A stretch of DNA of 64,000 nucleotides. It comes from Paraburkholderia megapolitana (GTDB taxonomy: Bacteria; Pseudomonadota; Gammaproteobacteria; Burkholderiales; Burkholderiaceae). Shown piece after piece: positions 35,612-45,453 of the stretch. Positions within the stretch are counted from its first letter, which is position 1. Every line of letters begins with the position of its first letter. The position numbers and the translations under genes were made by a program. The notes below the pieces were generated by a model, which was given only the letters and a program-made list of their open reading frames with translations, was not told the origin of the DNA and did no database searches. The stretch covers positions 682,001 to 746,000 of the forward strand of contig NZ_CP041745.1 in the NCBI RefSeq assembly GCF_007556815.1, in the 5' to 3' direction.

Positions 35612-35646
35612 AATGTTTTGCAAATTAGACCCGAGTGTACCATCCG

Positions 35647-36432
35647 ATGACGCCTTCATCCACCCCCGCCATTTCCATCGACGAACGCAAATTCGTCACC
35701 GCCCTGGCACGTGGGCTGGACCTGCTGCGCGCGTTTCGTCCCGGCGAAACGATGCTCGGCAATCGCGATTTCGTCGAGCGGACCGGCCTGCCGAAGGCAA
35801 CCGTGAACCGGCTCGCGTACACGCTGACGGTGCTCGGCTATCTGCGCTTCGACGAAACGCTCGGCAAGTACGCACTCGATGCCGGCGTGCTGTCGCTGGG
35901 GTTCGCACTGCTGTCGGGAACCGACACGCTCGAACTCGCGCGGCCGCACATGCGCACGTTCGCACGCGAAGTGGGCGCGGCTGTGTCACTCGGTTGCCGC
36001 GATGGGCTCGACATGATCTATCTCGAGACGATCCGCAGTGAGACCGCGCTCACGCTCGGTCTCGCGTCGGGTTCGCGGCTGTCGATGCTCACCAGTTCGA
36101 TGGGCCGTGCCTATCTCGCCGTGCTGCCCGCCGATGCGCGCGCAGCCTTGCTCGCCGAGCTGAAGAAGGCGGCCGGCGCGGACGGCGCCGCGCTCGTGGC
36201 CGATGCGCAGTTCGAGATCGACGCGTTTGCCGACGCGCGCTGCTGCTTCTCGTTTCGCGCGTGGAATGACGATGTGAACGCGGTCGCGGTGCCTTTTCGC
36301 GAGACACGCGATGGACGCTGGCTGGTGCTCAGTTGCAGCGGGCCGGCATCGTCGATGGGGGATGAGGTGTTTCGCGAGAGCGTCGCGCCGCGGTTGAAGG
36401 CGCTGGCTTGCAGGTTGGGCGATACGGCCTAG
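35647..36432 (+). CDS. IclR-family transcriptional regulator
   Basis: A 261-residue regulator (from ATG 35647; a GTG at 35635 would add four residues). It has an N-terminal winged helix ([27 protein letters not shown]) and a C-terminal effector domain: [50 protein letters not shown], with [18 protein letters not shown] near the end. IclR proteins bind small organic acids. Its place opposite gcdH points to a glutarate or glutaryl-CoA signal, which is inference. A palindrome sits in the shared control region. Confidence 0.92.
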   Translation: MTPSSTPAISIDERKFVTALARGLDLLRAFRPGETMLGNRDFVERTGLPKATVNRLAYTLTVLGYLRFDETLGKYALDAGVLSLGFALLSGTDTLELARPHMRTFAREVGAAVSLGCRDGLDMIYLETIRSETALTLGLASGSRLSMLTSSMGRAYLAVLPADARAALLAELKKAAGADGAALVADAQFEIDAFADARCCFSFRAWNDDVNAVAVPFRETRDGRWLVLSCSGPASSMGDEVFRESVAPRLKALACRLGDTA

Positions 36433-36462
36433 CGTTGCCTCTAATGGCGGCGCGTTTGCGCT

Positions 36463-37296
36463 TTACGCCGTGCGGTCGTGATCGTGTGCCGCAAAAAGCG
36501 GCCCCTGCACAAACCGCACATCATATTGCTGCAACAGATCAAACTGCGCTTCATCAGCGACGCGATTGAAGATCAACGGAATGCGCAACCGGTTCGCATA
36601 TCCGACCAGCGGCTTCACCATCGAGTCGCGCAGTGCCGAGCCCGCATCCATCTTGATGAAATCGAGCCGCGCCATGTCCGACACCGAAAGAATCTGCCCG
36701 GCATTCGGCAGGTTACCGGCCACCTTGAATCCGTAGCGTTGATAACTGCGCGTCAGATAGCCGAGGAAGTTGCGATGCGCAACCGCCGCCGCCGGCAGTT
36801 CGATCACGATGCGTGACGGGTTCAATCCAAACGATACGAGCACCGCCGAGAAATGCCGGCCGTGGTCGTACTTCACGCTTTTCAGCAACCGTTCGTGGAC
36901 CCGTAGAAACAGTAGTCCGTGCCGCTGTGCGCCGAAGAAATTGATTGCGTGCAGTGCCCGCGACATGCGGTCTAGCGCGACCAGTTCCTGGTCGTCGGCG
37001 ATGCGCTCGAAGGTGTCCTGTGCATCGAACGGCACGCCGTCGACGCGCTGCGTCACCGCCTGAAAACCGAGTTCGTCGCCGAACCGGTCGGCACGCTCCG
37101 GCGCCGAACCGAGCGACTGTCCATACGCATGCACGCTGATATCGAAGATCGGCTCATACGTGCTGCCCAGCTGGAAACCGTTGAAGCGGGCGATCGCGCT
37201 GTCGCTGTGCTCGCCCGTGCCGCGTGCCAGATGCTCGCCGAGAAACGGGTGGCTGGCGGCACGCGCAACGAGGTCGGAGATGGTCGGGGGAATCAT
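36463..37296 (-). CDS. Degenerate EAL-domain protein
   Basis: A 277-residue protein of the EAL fold. It has the YEPIFDISVHAYG segment in place of the YQPIVDL...EAL start, a RIVIELPAAAVAHRNF stretch, an LDFIKMD segment (where active enzymes have the D-x-x-K region) and QGPLFA near the end. The DDFGTG metal motif and the canonical EAL triplet are missing, so it is probably not a c-di-GMP phosphodiesterase but a binding or scaffolding EAL. An in-frame ATG at 37359 would add 21 residues; neither start has a clear ribosome site. It is divergent to the aromatic-acid transporter. Confidence 0.8.
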   Translation of the reverse strand: MIPPTISDLVARAASHPFLGEHLARGTGEHSDSAIARFNGFQLGSTYEPIFDISVHAYGQSLGSAPERADRFGDELGFQAVTQRVDGVPFDAQDTFERIADDQELVALDRMSRALHAINFFGAQRHGLLFLRVHERLLKSVKYDHGRHFSAVLVSFGLNPSRIVIELPAAAVAHRNFLGYLTRSYQRYGFKVAGNLPNAGQILSVSDMARLDFIKMDAGSALRDSMVKPLVGYANRLRIPLIFNRVADEAQFDLLQQYDVRFVQGPLFAAHDHDRTA

Positions 37297-37448
37297 GAAC
37301 GGGGCAGGTCGCGCGCAAGCACGCGTCTCTTGTCGGTTGCGGCGCCATGCCGCACTCATTTAACGATGTTAGCAGTCGGCGTAGCGCGCGCATGAACTAA
37401 ATGCTCATAACGATATGGGTCGGTGCGCACCGGGTCAGGGTTTACGAT

Positions 37449-37484
37449 AGTTTTACTATACGTAATTAGTTTTACTATTCGTAA
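37449..37484. promoter_or_regulatory. Two 17-bp direct repeats, probable operator pair
   Basis: AGTTTTACTATACGTAA at 37449-37465 and AGTTTTACTATTCGTAA at 37468-37484 differ in one base and start 19 bases apart, close to two helical turns. Each repeat is also one side of a longer inverted element: TTACG at 37442-37446 plus TAGT mirrors ACTATACGTAA. The site lies in the control region of the transporter-hmgA-fahA block and is likely bound by a dimeric repressor or activator. Confidence 0.6.
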
Positions 37485-37593
37485 ATTACGCGTGTGGCGA
37501 GAGCGGAGCCGTGTGTGCCTGGAAAGTCGCTTCATGTCCCGAGCCGGTACTGCCGGCAACCCGCCTGGCACCATAACGATGAGGAGACTATCC

Positions 37594-38949
37594 ATGAGCG
37601 CCCAACCCGCGTCGTCGAATGTGATCGAAGTCGAGCGCGTGCTCGGCGAAACGCATCACCCTGCGTTCCAGCTCATGCTGCTTGTGCTGTGCGGACTGTG
37701 TCTCGTGATCGACGGCTTCGATGCGCAGGCGATGGGTTACGTCGCACCGAGCGTGATCGCCGAGTGGAACGTATCGAAGGCGGCGCTCGGGCCGGTGTTC
37801 AGCGCGAGTCTGTTCGGCATGCTGCTCGGCGCGCTGGGTCTGTCGGTGCTGGCCGACCGGATCGGCCGGAGACCGGTACTGATCGGCGCGACGTTCTTCT
37901 TCGCCGCAGCGATGATCGCGACGCCGCTTGCATCGACGGTGCCTGCGCTGATCGCGCTGCGCTTTATAACGGGTCTTGGGCTCGGTTGCATCATGCCGAA
38001 TGCGATGGCGCTGGTCGGCGAGTTTTCCACGCCTGCGCATCGAGTGAAGCGAATGATGCTGGTGTCGTGTGGCTTCACGCTTGGCGCGGCACTCGGTGGT
38101 TTTGTCAGCGCTGCGTTGATCCCAGCGTTTGGCTGGCGCGCGGTGTTCTGGGTCGGCGGTGCGGTGCCGCTGCTGCTCGCATTCGCGATGCTCGCCGCGC
38201 TGCCCGAGTCGCTGCAGTTTCTCGTACTCAAAGGTCGTACCGAGCGCGCCCGGCGCTGGCTCGCGACATTCGATCCGAGCCTGCACGTCGACGCGCAGAC
38301 GCGCATCGTCGTGCGCGAAAAAGCCGATGGTGGCGCGCCGGTCGCCGAGCTGTTCCGCGCGGGCCGCACGCCGGTCACGCTGATCCTGTGGGCGATCAGC
38401 TTCATGAATCTGATCGATCTGTACTTCCTGTCCAACTGGCTGCCGACCGTGATGCGCGATGCGGGCTACACGCCAGCCACCGCGGTGATCGTCGGCACGG
38501 TGCTGCAGACCGGCGGGGTGATCGGCACGCTGTCGCTCGGCTGGTTTATCGAACGGTTTGGTTTCGTACGAGTGCTGTTCGTCTGCTTTGCGTGCGCGGC
38601 TGGGTTCGTCGGTGCGATCGGCAGTGTCGCGCATGCGCTGCCGTGGCTGCTGGTGGCGGTGTTCGCGGGCGGCTTCTGTGTAGTCGGTGGGCAGCCGGCG
38701 GTCAATGCGCTTGCAGGACACTATTACCCGACCAGTCTGCGCTCGACCGGCATCGGCTGGAGCCTCGGCATCGGCCGTATCGGCTCGGTGATCGGGCCGC
38801 TTGTCGGTGGGCAGATGATCGCGCTGAACTGGTCGAATGCGGCGCTGTTTCACGTGGCCGCGGTGCCGGTGTTGTGCTCGGCGTTGTTCGTAGTCGTGCT
38901 TGCGGGCGCGACGCGGGGTCACCGCGTTGCGTCGGCGCGAACCGCTTAG
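37594..38949 (+). CDS. MFS transporter of the aromatic acid:H+ symporter (AAHS) family
   Basis: A 451-residue transporter with 12 membrane helices. The AAHS marks are [24 protein letters not shown] in helix 1 (the DGFD aspartates), [15 protein letters not shown] in loop 2-3 and [13 protein letters not shown] in the mid loop. AAHS proteins such as PcaK import benzoate-like acids. GAGGAG precedes the ATG at 37594. The hmgA-fahA genes follow 44 bases later, so it likely imports a homogentisate precursor such as 3- or 4-hydroxyphenylacetate, or homogentisate itself. The exact substrate is inference. Confidence 0.9.
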   Translation: MSAQPASSNVIEVERVLGETHHPAFQLMLLVLCGLCLVIDGFDAQAMGYVAPSVIAEWNVSKAALGPVFSASLFGMLLGALGLSVLADRIGRRPVLIGATFFFAAAMIATPLASTVPALIALRFITGLGLGCIMPNAMALVGEFSTPAHRVKRMMLVSCGFTLGAALGGFVSAALIPAFGWRAVFWVGGAVPLLLAFAMLAALPESLQFLVLKGRTERARRWLATFDPSLHVDAQTRIVVREKADGGAPVAELFRAGRTPVTLILWAISFMNLIDLYFLSNWLPTVMRDAGYTPATAVIVGTVLQTGGVIGTLSLGWFIERFGFVRVLFVCFACAAGFVGAIGSVAHALPWLLVAVFAGGFCVVGGQPAVNALAGHYYPTSLRSTGIGWSLGIGRIGSVIGPLVGGQMIALNWSNAALFHVAAVPVLCSALFVVVLAGATRGHRVASARTA

Positions 38950-38952
38950 GCG

Positions 38953-38978
38953 TTCATGGCAGGTATTCATGGCAGGTA
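38953..38978 (+). repeat. 13-bp tandem duplication before hmgA
   Basis: The 13-base unit TTCATGGCAGGTA occurs twice head to tail at 38953-38965 and 38966-38978, between the transporter stop and the hmgA ribosome site. It looks like a slippage duplication. Confidence 0.85.
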
Positions 38979-38993
38979 TTGGTGGAGAAACAC

Positions 38994-40340
38994 ATGACTC
39001 ACGATACGAATTCCCCCTCAGGCGAACGCTCCACGTATCAATCGGGCTTCGCCAACGAGTTCGCGACAGAGGCGCTGCCAGGCGCACTGCCGCAGGGCCG
39101 CAACTCGCCGCAGCGTGTCGCCTACGGACTCTACGCAGAGCAGTTGTCGGGCACCGCGTTCACCGCACCGCGCAGTCATAACCGCCGCTCGTGGCTGTAC
39201 CGCATTCGTCCGGCGGCGATGCACCGGCCGTTCACGCCGCTGCCACCGTCACCGTCGCATCCCGCCGACCGGCTCGTGGCGAACTTCCATGAAGTACCGC
39301 CGACCCCGCCGAACCAGCTACGCTGGAACCCGCTGCCGATGCCCACCGCGCCGACCGATTTCATCGACGGATGGGTGACGATGGCGGGCAACGGTTCCGC
39401 TGAATCGATGAACGGTTGCGCGATCCATCTGTATGCAGCGAACCGCTCGATGCGGGACCGCTACTTCTACAGCGGCGACGGCGAGCTGCTGATCGTGCCG
39501 CAACAGGGCCGTCTCGCGATTGCGACCGAACTCGGCCGGCTCGACATCGAACCGTTCGAGATCGCGGTGATTCCGCGCGGCGTACGCTTCACGGTGACGC
39601 TGCCCGATGGCGAGGCGCGCGGCTATATCTGCGAGAACTTCGGTGCGCTGTTGCGTCTGCCGGATCTCGGGCCGATCGGCTCGAACGGGCTCGCCAACCC
39701 GCGCGATTTCCTCACGCCGCACGCCGCCTATGAAGACCGCGAAGGCGACTTCGAACTCGTCGCGAAGCTGAACGGCCATTTGTGGCGCGCGGACATCGGC
39801 CATTCGCCGCTCGACGTCGTCGCGTGGCACGGCAACTATGCGCCGTACAAATACGATCTGCGTCACTTCAACACGATCGGTTCGATCAGCTACGACCATC
39901 CCGATCCGTCGATCTTCCTCGTCCTGCATTCGCCAAGCGATACGCCCGGTGTCGATACGATCGACTTCGTGATCTTCCCGCCGCGCTGGCTTGCAGCTGA
40001 AGACACGTTTCGGCCGCCCTGGTTTCACCGCAACGTCGCGAGCGAATTCATGGGTCTCGTGCATGGCGTGTACGACGCGAAGGCGGAGGGCTTCGTGCCT
40101 GGTGGCGCGAGCCTGCACAACTGCATGTCGGGTCACGGTCCCGATGCGGATACGTTCGAGAAGGCGTCGCACAGCGACACGTCGAAGCCGCACAAGGTCG
40201 GCGACACGATGGCGTTCATGTTCGAAACCCGCACGCTGATCCGCCCGACCCGTTTTGCGCTCGAAACGTCACAGCTACAAGCCGATTACTTCGAGTGCTG
40301 GCAAGGCATCCAGAAACACTTCAACCCGGAGCAGCCATGA
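38994..40340 (+). CDS. hmgA: Homogentisate 1,2-dioxygenase
   Basis: HmgA opens the ring of homogentisate to maleylacetoacetate with Fe(II) and O2, in phenylalanine/tyrosine breakdown. The 448-residue protein has normal length. The iron ligands match H345 and E351 (in [18 protein letters not shown]) and H381 in [12 protein letters not shown]375 is nearby. The early part shows [23 protein letters not shown] longer frame runs back to 37494 but this is chance. GGAG precedes the ATG. Its stop overlaps the fahA start (ATGA). No maleylacetoacetate isomerase gene is in the window. Confidence 0.98.
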   Translation: MTHDTNSPSGERSTYQSGFANEFATEALPGALPQGRNSPQRVAYGLYAEQLSGTAFTAPRSHNRRSWLYRIRPAAMHRPFTPLPPSPSHPADRLVANFHEVPPTPPNQLRWNPLPMPTAPTDFIDGWVTMAGNGSAESMNGCAIHLYAANRSMRDRYFYSGDGELLIVPQQGRLAIATELGRLDIEPFEIAVIPRGVRFTVTLPDGEARGYICENFGALLRLPDLGPIGSNGLANPRDFLTPHAAYEDREGDFELVAKLNGHLWRADIGHSPLDVVAWHGNYAPYKYDLRHFNTIGSISYDHPDPSIFLVLHSPSDTPGVDTIDFVIFPPRWLAAEDTFRPPWFHRNVASEFMGLVHGVYDAKAEGFVPGGASLHNCMSGHGPDADTFEKASHSDTSKPHKVGDTMAFMFETRTLIRPTRFALETSQLQADYFECWQGIQKHFNPEQP

Positions 40341-41659
40341 GCGTATCGAGCGATCTGCAGGCGACGCTCGATCCGTCGCGCCGAAGCTGGGTCGAAGCGG
40401 CGAACGATCCAGCCTGTGACTTTTCGATCCAGAACCTGCCGTTCGGCATCTTTAGCGACTCTCACGATGCGGTTTGGCGCGTGGGCGTCGCGATCGGTGA
40501 TCGCATCGTCGATCTGGCGGTGTTGGAGGAAGCGGGCTTGCTTGTTTTGCCGCCGACGTCGGCGAACGAATCCGGTGCTTCCAGCGTGTTCCGCTCGGAC
40601 TCGCTCAACGCGTTCATCGCGCTGGGTCGCGATGCGTGGCGCAGCGTACGGATTCAGTTATCCAGCCTGCTCGCGCGCGACACGGTCACGCTGCGTGACG
40701 ACGCGGCACTGCGCGAACGCGCGCTCGTGCCTGCAACCGATGCGACGTTGCACTTGCCCGTGCAGATTCCCGGCTACACCGATTTCTATTCGTCGAAAGA
40801 ACACGCGACGAACGTCGGCTCGATGTTCCGCGATCCGAAGAATGCACTCCTGCCGAACTGGTCGGAGATGCCGATCGGCTACAACGGACGCGCTTCGTCG
40901 GTGGTGGTGAGCGGCACGCCGGTGCGGCGGCCCAATGGGCAACTGAAGTTGCCCGATGTGGAGCGCCCGGTGTTCGGCGCGTGTCGCAAGCTCGATATCG
41001 AACTGGAAACCGGGTTTATCGTTGGGCGCGGCAATGCGCTCGGCGAACCGGTGGCGTGTGCCGAGGCCGAAGCGCACATCTTCGGCATGGTGCTGCTGAA
41101 CGACTGGAGTGCGCGCGACATCCAGCAGTGGGAGTACGTGCCGCTCGGGCCGTTCAACGCGAAGACCTTCGCGACGACGATCTCGCCGTGGATCGTCACG
41201 CTCGACGCGCTCGAACCGTTCCGCGTCGCGCAGCCGGAACAGGTGCCGCAGCCGCTCGACTATCTGCGGCACGACGGCGCGCATGCGTTCGATATCGCAC
41301 TCGAAGTGCGGTTGCGTCCGCAGCGCGCCCGCGAAGCGACGACGATCTCGCGCACGAATTTTCGCCACATGTACTGGACGATGGCGCAGCAGTTTGCGCA
41401 TCACACGGTGTCGGGCTGCAATACGCGGGTGGGCGATCTGATGGGTTCGGGGACGATCAGCGGGCCGACCGCCGATTCATATGGCAGCCTGCTCGAGCTG
41501 ACGTGGAACGGCAAGCAGCCGCTCGAACTGAAAGAGGGCGGCACGCGGACGTTTATCGAAGACGGCGATGAACTGACGCTCGCTGGGTGGTGCCAGGGCG
41601 AGGGTTATCGCGTGGGCTTTGGAACGTGTAGTGGTGTGATTGTGCCGGCGCGTGATTGA
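40337..41659 (+). CDS. fahA: Fumarylacetoacetase
   Basis: FahA hydrolyses fumarylacetoacetate to fumarate and acetoacetate, the last step of tyrosine breakdown. The 440-residue protein starts at 40337 in an ATGA overlap with hmgA. It has the N-terminal SH3-like domain and then the catalytic domain: D149 in [16 protein letters not shown] with H156 as the base, ELETGFIVG metal ligands, [16 protein letters not shown], and the [21 protein letters not shown] segment. It closes the transporter-hmgA-fahA operon. Confidence 0.98.
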   Translation: MSVSSDLQATLDPSRRSWVEAANDPACDFSIQNLPFGIFSDSHDAVWRVGVAIGDRIVDLAVLEEAGLLVLPPTSANESGASSVFRSDSLNAFIALGRDAWRSVRIQLSSLLARDTVTLRDDAALRERALVPATDATLHLPVQIPGYTDFYSSKEHATNVGSMFRDPKNALLPNWSEMPIGYNGRASSVVVSGTPVRRPNGQLKLPDVERPVFGACRKLDIELETGFIVGRGNALGEPVACAEAEAHIFGMVLLNDWSARDIQQWEYVPLGPFNAKTFATTISPWIVTLDALEPFRVAQPEQVPQPLDYLRHDGAHAFDIALEVRLRPQRAREATTISRTNFRHMYWTMAQQFAHHTVSGCNTRVGDLMGSGTISGPTADSYGSLLELTWNGKQPLELKEGGTRTFIEDGDELTLAGWCQGEGYRVGFGTCSGVIVPARD

Positions 41660-41739
41660 CGTTGTGCGCGATGCGGTATCCGCACAACCGCGCAACCACT
41701 GAGGTCGTGCGCAACAGATTCCAGCTTCCCGCGTGTACG

Positions 41740-42897
41740 CTAACGCACCACCCGCACTCCCGCACGCCGTCTTTCCCACAACGCCGCGCCACCAAACGCG
41801 AGCGCGCCAGCCAGCAGCAAGCCGACCAGCGCATCGTTGCCGATACCCTTCATCAACGCACCGGCGATCAGCGGGCCGCCAAAACTCGCGGCACTCCACG
41901 ACGCCCCGACGAGCGAACTCGCCGATACCAGCGCGGCGCCGCGAAAGCGTTCGCCGCACGCCACCAGCGACAGCGTATAGATCGCACCCGCCGCGGCGCC
42001 GAGCACATAGAGCAACGGCCAGCACAGCCACAGCGAGCCGATCGCCCACGGCAGCAACGGTAACAACAGCACGACGACGGCGGCACAGCCGAGATGCACC
42101 CGCTCGCGACCAAACCGGTCCGCGAGCCAGCCAATCGGAAACTGCATCGTCGTATCGCCGAGCAGCAGCGCCGACGCAAACAGCACGGCAACTTCAACCG
42201 TGATGCCATGCGCCATCGCGTACAGCGGCAGCAGCGACAGCGCGATCGTATCGAACAGCGCGAAGAACGCAGTGCCGATCACGATGGCCGGCATACGTGG
42301 CAGCACATGGCGCCAGCTGTCGTGAGCTTCGGGTGCGCCGGCAGTGTGCGGGGTGGCGCGGATCGTCGCGAGCGTCGGCAGCGCGAGCAGGAAGATCGCG
42401 CCGCACAGCAAGAAGCGTCCGCTATTGAATCCAGCGATCTGGCTCACGAGCACCGGCCCGGCCATCTGGAATAACGTGAAGGTCGTCGCATAGATGGCGA
42501 CGACGCGACCGCGTGTCGTGTCGTCGGCGAGCTGGTTGACCCATGCCTCGCCGATCGTGAAGAGCAGCATCAGCGCCGCGCCGCAAGCGATGCGCAACAC
42601 AGCCCAGGCGTACAGGTTGGTCGTGAGTTGCATGCCCGCAGTCGCGATTGCGACGACGAGTACCGCGCCCGCAATCACCTGACGGCCGCCGAAGCGCGCA
42701 GCGATCCAGCCTGCGAGCGGCACGACGACGAGGCCACCGCCCGCTTGCGCGGCGGTCAGCAGACCGACGACATCGGTGCCGTAGCCGGCCTGGGTCAACG
42801 CGAGCGCCGTGAGCGGCAGCGTGGCGCCACTGCCCAGGCCGACTACGGCGACGCTCAGAATGAGGGCGAGGAAATCGCGGGTGAAGATGACTTTCAT
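41740..42897 (-). CDS. MFS transporter, unknown substrate
   Basis: A 385-residue protein with 12 predicted membrane helices starting MKVIFTRDFLALILSVAVVGLGSGATLPLTALALT. The loop 2-3 motif reads LAGWIAARFGGRQVI, a variant of the MFS signature GxLaDrxGrkxxl, and a second copy WLADRFGRERVHLG is in the middle. It resembles YcaD-type small-molecule exporters. The frame is open upstream to 43929, but the membrane-protein sequence begins at 42897. It runs convergent to fahA and in line with the next MFS gene. Confidence 0.8.
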   Translation of the reverse strand: MKVIFTRDFLALILSVAVVGLGSGATLPLTALALTQAGYGTDVVGLLTAAQAGGGLVVVPLAGWIAARFGGRQVIAGAVLVVAIATAGMQLTTNLYAWAVLRIACGAALMLLFTIGEAWVNQLADDTTRGRVVAIYATTFTLFQMAGPVLVSQIAGFNSGRFLLCGAIFLLALPTLATIRATPHTAGAPEAHDSWRHVLPRMPAIVIGTAFFALFDTIALSLLPLYAMAHGITVEVAVLFASALLLGDTTMQFPIGWLADRFGRERVHLGCAAVVVLLLPLLPWAIGSLWLCWPLLYVLGAAAGAIYTLSLVACGERFRGAALVSASSLVGASWSAASFGGPLIAGALMKGIGNDALVGLLLAGALAFGGAALWERRRAGVRVVR

Positions 42898-43007
42898 CGG
42901 CGGGAATGCTACACCGGCGCGTTGTCGCGCAGCGGCGTCGGCCCGTGTTGCAGTGAGGGGAATCGGGTGTTTCGACTCGCGAGGCGTGTGACGCGCTTCA
43001 GTGAGCT

Positions 43008-44180
43008 TCAGCCCGGCGAACCCGCCGGCAACCGCTGCGCACGCCGTTCCAGCGATACCGAGAACACCGTCAGCAGCAGCGCAGCCAACGCCATCGTCAC
43101 ACCGACCCACGGCAGCGACGTGAGCGGAATACCCGCCCCGATCGCCATACCGCCCAGCCACGCGCCCGTCGCATTGCCGAGATTGAATGCGCCTTGATTC
43201 AGCGTGGACGCAAGATTCGGCGCATGGCTCGCGCGATCGACGATCAGCATCTGCAGCGGCGGCACGATCGAAAATGCGAGCACGCCCCACACGAAGATCG
43301 TGATCATGGCAGCGACCGGCGAATGCATCGTCCCGGCGAACACCACGAGAATCACGCAGATCGCCATCAGGAACGCGAGCAGCGACGGCATCAAACGCCA
43401 GTCCGCCAGCTTGCCGCCGAGCGTGCTGCCCACCGTCAGCCCGAGACCGAACAGCAGCAGCACGAGTGTGACCGCATGCGGCGTGAAGCCGGTGACGTCC
43501 TCGAGAATCGGCGTGATGTAGGTGAAGGTCGAGAAGAGACTCGCCGATGCGAGCACGCTGATGCCGAGCACCATCAGCACCTGCGGGTTCTTCAGCACGC
43601 TGAATTCGCGTACGAGGCTCGCCTTCTGCATTTCGATACGCGCGGGCAGACACACGGCGAGCGCCGCGGCAGCGAGCACGCCGATGCCGGTCACGGCCCA
43701 GAACGTCGCGCGCCAGCCCACGGCCTGGCCGAGCGCCGTACCAAGCGGCACGCCAAGCACGTTGGCGAGCGTGAGACCGGTGAACATCAGCGCAATGGCC
43801 TGTGCGCGGCGATTCGGTGCGACGAGCCCAGCCGCCACCACCGATCCAATGCCGAAGAAAGCGCCATGACAGAACGCCGTGACGATGCGCGCGACCATCA
43901 GCACCGCGTAGCCGGGCGCGATGGCGCACAGCAGGTTGCCGAGAATGAATACGCCGATCAGGCTCATCAGCGCTTTCTTGCGCGGCATGTTGGCGACCGC
44001 GATCGCGACGATCGGTGCGCCGATCGTGACACCGAGCGCGTAGGCCGACACCAGCATGCCGGCAGCCGGAATCGACACGGCGAGATCGCGCGCGACGTCG
44101 GGTAGCAGCCCCATGATGACGAATTCAGTGGTACCGATCCCAAAGGCGGCGATGGCAAGGGCGAGCAGGGGTAAAGGCAT
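43008..44180 (-). CDS. MFS transporter of the DHA1 group (AraJ/PbuE-like)
   Basis: A 390-residue exporter with 12 helices. FGIGTTEFVIMGLLPDVARDL in helix 1 (the T-E-F motif), IGAPIVAIAVANMPRKKALM in loop 2-3 and HGAFFGIGSVVAAGLV in helix 4 (with the following APNRRAQAIALMFTGLTLANVLGVPLGT) are typical of the AraJ/purine-efflux group. The start at 44180 has no clear ribosome site and follows the sequence IRPIM, so it could lie slightly elsewhere. A 17-bp palindrome at 44234-44250 is upstream. Substrate unknown. Confidence 0.88.
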   Translation of the reverse strand: MPLPLLALAIAAFGIGTTEFVIMGLLPDVARDLAVSIPAAGMLVSAYALGVTIGAPIVAIAVANMPRKKALMSLIGVFILGNLLCAIAPGYAVLMVARIVTAFCHGAFFGIGSVVAAGLVAPNRRAQAIALMFTGLTLANVLGVPLGTALGQAVGWRATFWAVTGIGVLAAAALAVCLPARIEMQKASLVREFSVLKNPQVLMVLGISVLASASLFSTFTYITPILEDVTGFTPHAVTLVLLLFGLGLTVGSTLGGKLADWRLMPSLLAFLMAICVILVVFAGTMHSPVAAMITIFVWGVLAFSIVPPLQMLIVDRASHAPNLASTLNQGAFNLGNATGAWLGGMAIGAGIPLTSLPWVGVTMALAALLLTVFSVSLERRAQRLPAGSPG

Positions 44181-44233
44181 GATGGGACGGATCGGTACAG
44201 GAGCGCGGCGGGTGAGCGGCGCATGCGGCGCGT

Positions 44234-44250
44234 GTTTTCGGGCCGAAAAC
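44234..44250. promoter_or_regulatory. 17-bp palindrome upstream of an MFS gene
   Basis: GTTTTCGG at 44234-44241 and CCGAAAAC at 44243-44250 around a single G, about 54 bases before the MFS start on the minus strand. Candidate operator; no regulator gene adjoins it. Confidence 0.4.
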
Positions 44251-44341
44251 GCGGGCGCCAGGGTAAAGCAGTAGGGGATTGTACCTAACCCAAAATCGCC
44301 TTGCTGATGTGTAAGCGAAGTGTTGTTTTTCCTGCAGATTT

Positions 44342-45181
44342 CTAGTCGGGGCTGGGATCGGCGGGATGGGCAGAGGGCGGAACGGCCGCGCCGTGGCGAC
44401 CCGCCCCGGCCGCAAAGCGCGCGGCGCCAGCGGCTCCTTCGGCAAATACCGCGTCGTAGCCGCCGGCGCCTTCGCGCTGCAGCGCGAGCGCCAGATCGTC
44501 GAGTGCGCTGTTTTCGAACGCCGAGCGGCGGTCGGCCCGCAGCGCTGCCTGCGGGAACGCGGCTAACGCGGCGGCAAGCTGTTCGGCCGCGGCCCGGGCC
44601 GTACCCTTCGCGACTACCCGGTTGGCGAGGCCGAACGCGAGCGCCTCCTGCGCGTCGACCGGGCGGCCGGTCAGGATCAGATCGAGTGCGCGTGACAGGC
44701 CGATCAGCCGAGGCAGCCGGATCGTCCCGCCGTCGATCAACGGAATGCCTACCCGCCGGCAGAACACGCCGAGCACCGCATCGTCCTCGACGACGCGCAG
44801 GTCGCACATCGCCGCCAGTTCGAGCCCACCCGCGACCGCATGACCGGCGATCGCAGCGATTACCGGTTTCCCGAACGTCATGCGCGTCGGTCCCATCGGA
44901 CCGGGGCCGCTGCCGTCGGCATGCAGTTCGTTGCGACGCGCGTCGTCGCCGAGCGCGGTGAGATCCGCTCCCGCGCAGAACGTGCCGCCCGCGCCGAACA
45001 GGACCGCCGCGTGCCAGGCAGGGTTAGTGTCGAAGCGGCGAAACGCGGCGCTCAGTGCATCGGCGGTTGGGCGATCCACGGCGTTGCGGCGCGCCGGACG
45101 CTCGAGCACGATCGTCACCACCGTATCGACCGCATCGACTGCTTCGAGCCGGACATGCTCGCCGAACGTTTCCATGATCAT
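44342..45181 (-). CDS. Enoyl-CoA hydratase/isomerase-family (crotonase) protein
   Basis: A 279-residue crotonase-fold protein. The oxyanion-hole residues lie in AVLFGAGGTFCAGADLTAL and VIAAIAGHAVAGGLELAAMCDLRV. The glutamate of GGLELA corresponds to one catalytic acid, but the second (usually in GxxPxxG) is replaced by D in GIPLIDGGTIRLPRLIG. The activity may therefore not be standard hydration. The C-terminus ends in a low-complexity Ala/Gly/Pro tail. GGAG precedes the ATG at 45181. It lies upstream of the AraJ-like gene on the same strand. Cytoplasmic; the pathway is unknown. Confidence 0.85.
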   Translation of the reverse strand: MIMETFGEHVRLEAVDAVDTVVTIVLERPARRNAVDRPTADALSAAFRRFDTNPAWHAAVLFGAGGTFCAGADLTALGDDARRNELHADGSGPGPMGPTRMTFGKPVIAAIAGHAVAGGLELAAMCDLRVVEDDAVLGVFCRRVGIPLIDGGTIRLPRLIGLSRALDLILTGRPVDAQEALAFGLANRVVAKGTARAAAEQLAAALAAFPQAALRADRRSAFENSALDDLALALQREGAGGYDAVFAEGAAGAARFAAGAGRHGAAVPPSAHPADPSPD

Positions 45182-45453
45182 CGGTTTCTCCATCGATCTC
45201 GCTGCACCGCTGCCATGTCGATCCGTACTCGCGATATGCGATTGCAGTATCGTTGGAACGAAAACGGGCATACCGTATGCGAAATGACTCGCGAGGCAGT
45301 CTGGCCGTCAGTACGAAGGGGTAAGCCTGAGCGCGAAACACCCGCAGTTTGCACGGCCGCTGTCACGCGGCTTTCATGATGCACTCGTAGCTTAGGCGCT
45401 TTTTAGACGTCGGTGCGCGTTGGCGCTCCGCGCCGGCAGATCGAACTCATTGC

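Noticed and set aside
37494..38993. Long plus-strand frame leading into hmgA
   Set aside because: Its first 500 residues are an out-of-frame reading of the transporter gene. HmgA begins at 38994 with a ribosome site.
42898..43929. Upstream extension of the MFS frame that ends at 41740
   Set aside because: The sequence is arginine- and alanine-rich shadow of the neighbouring MFS gene; the membrane protein starts at 42897.
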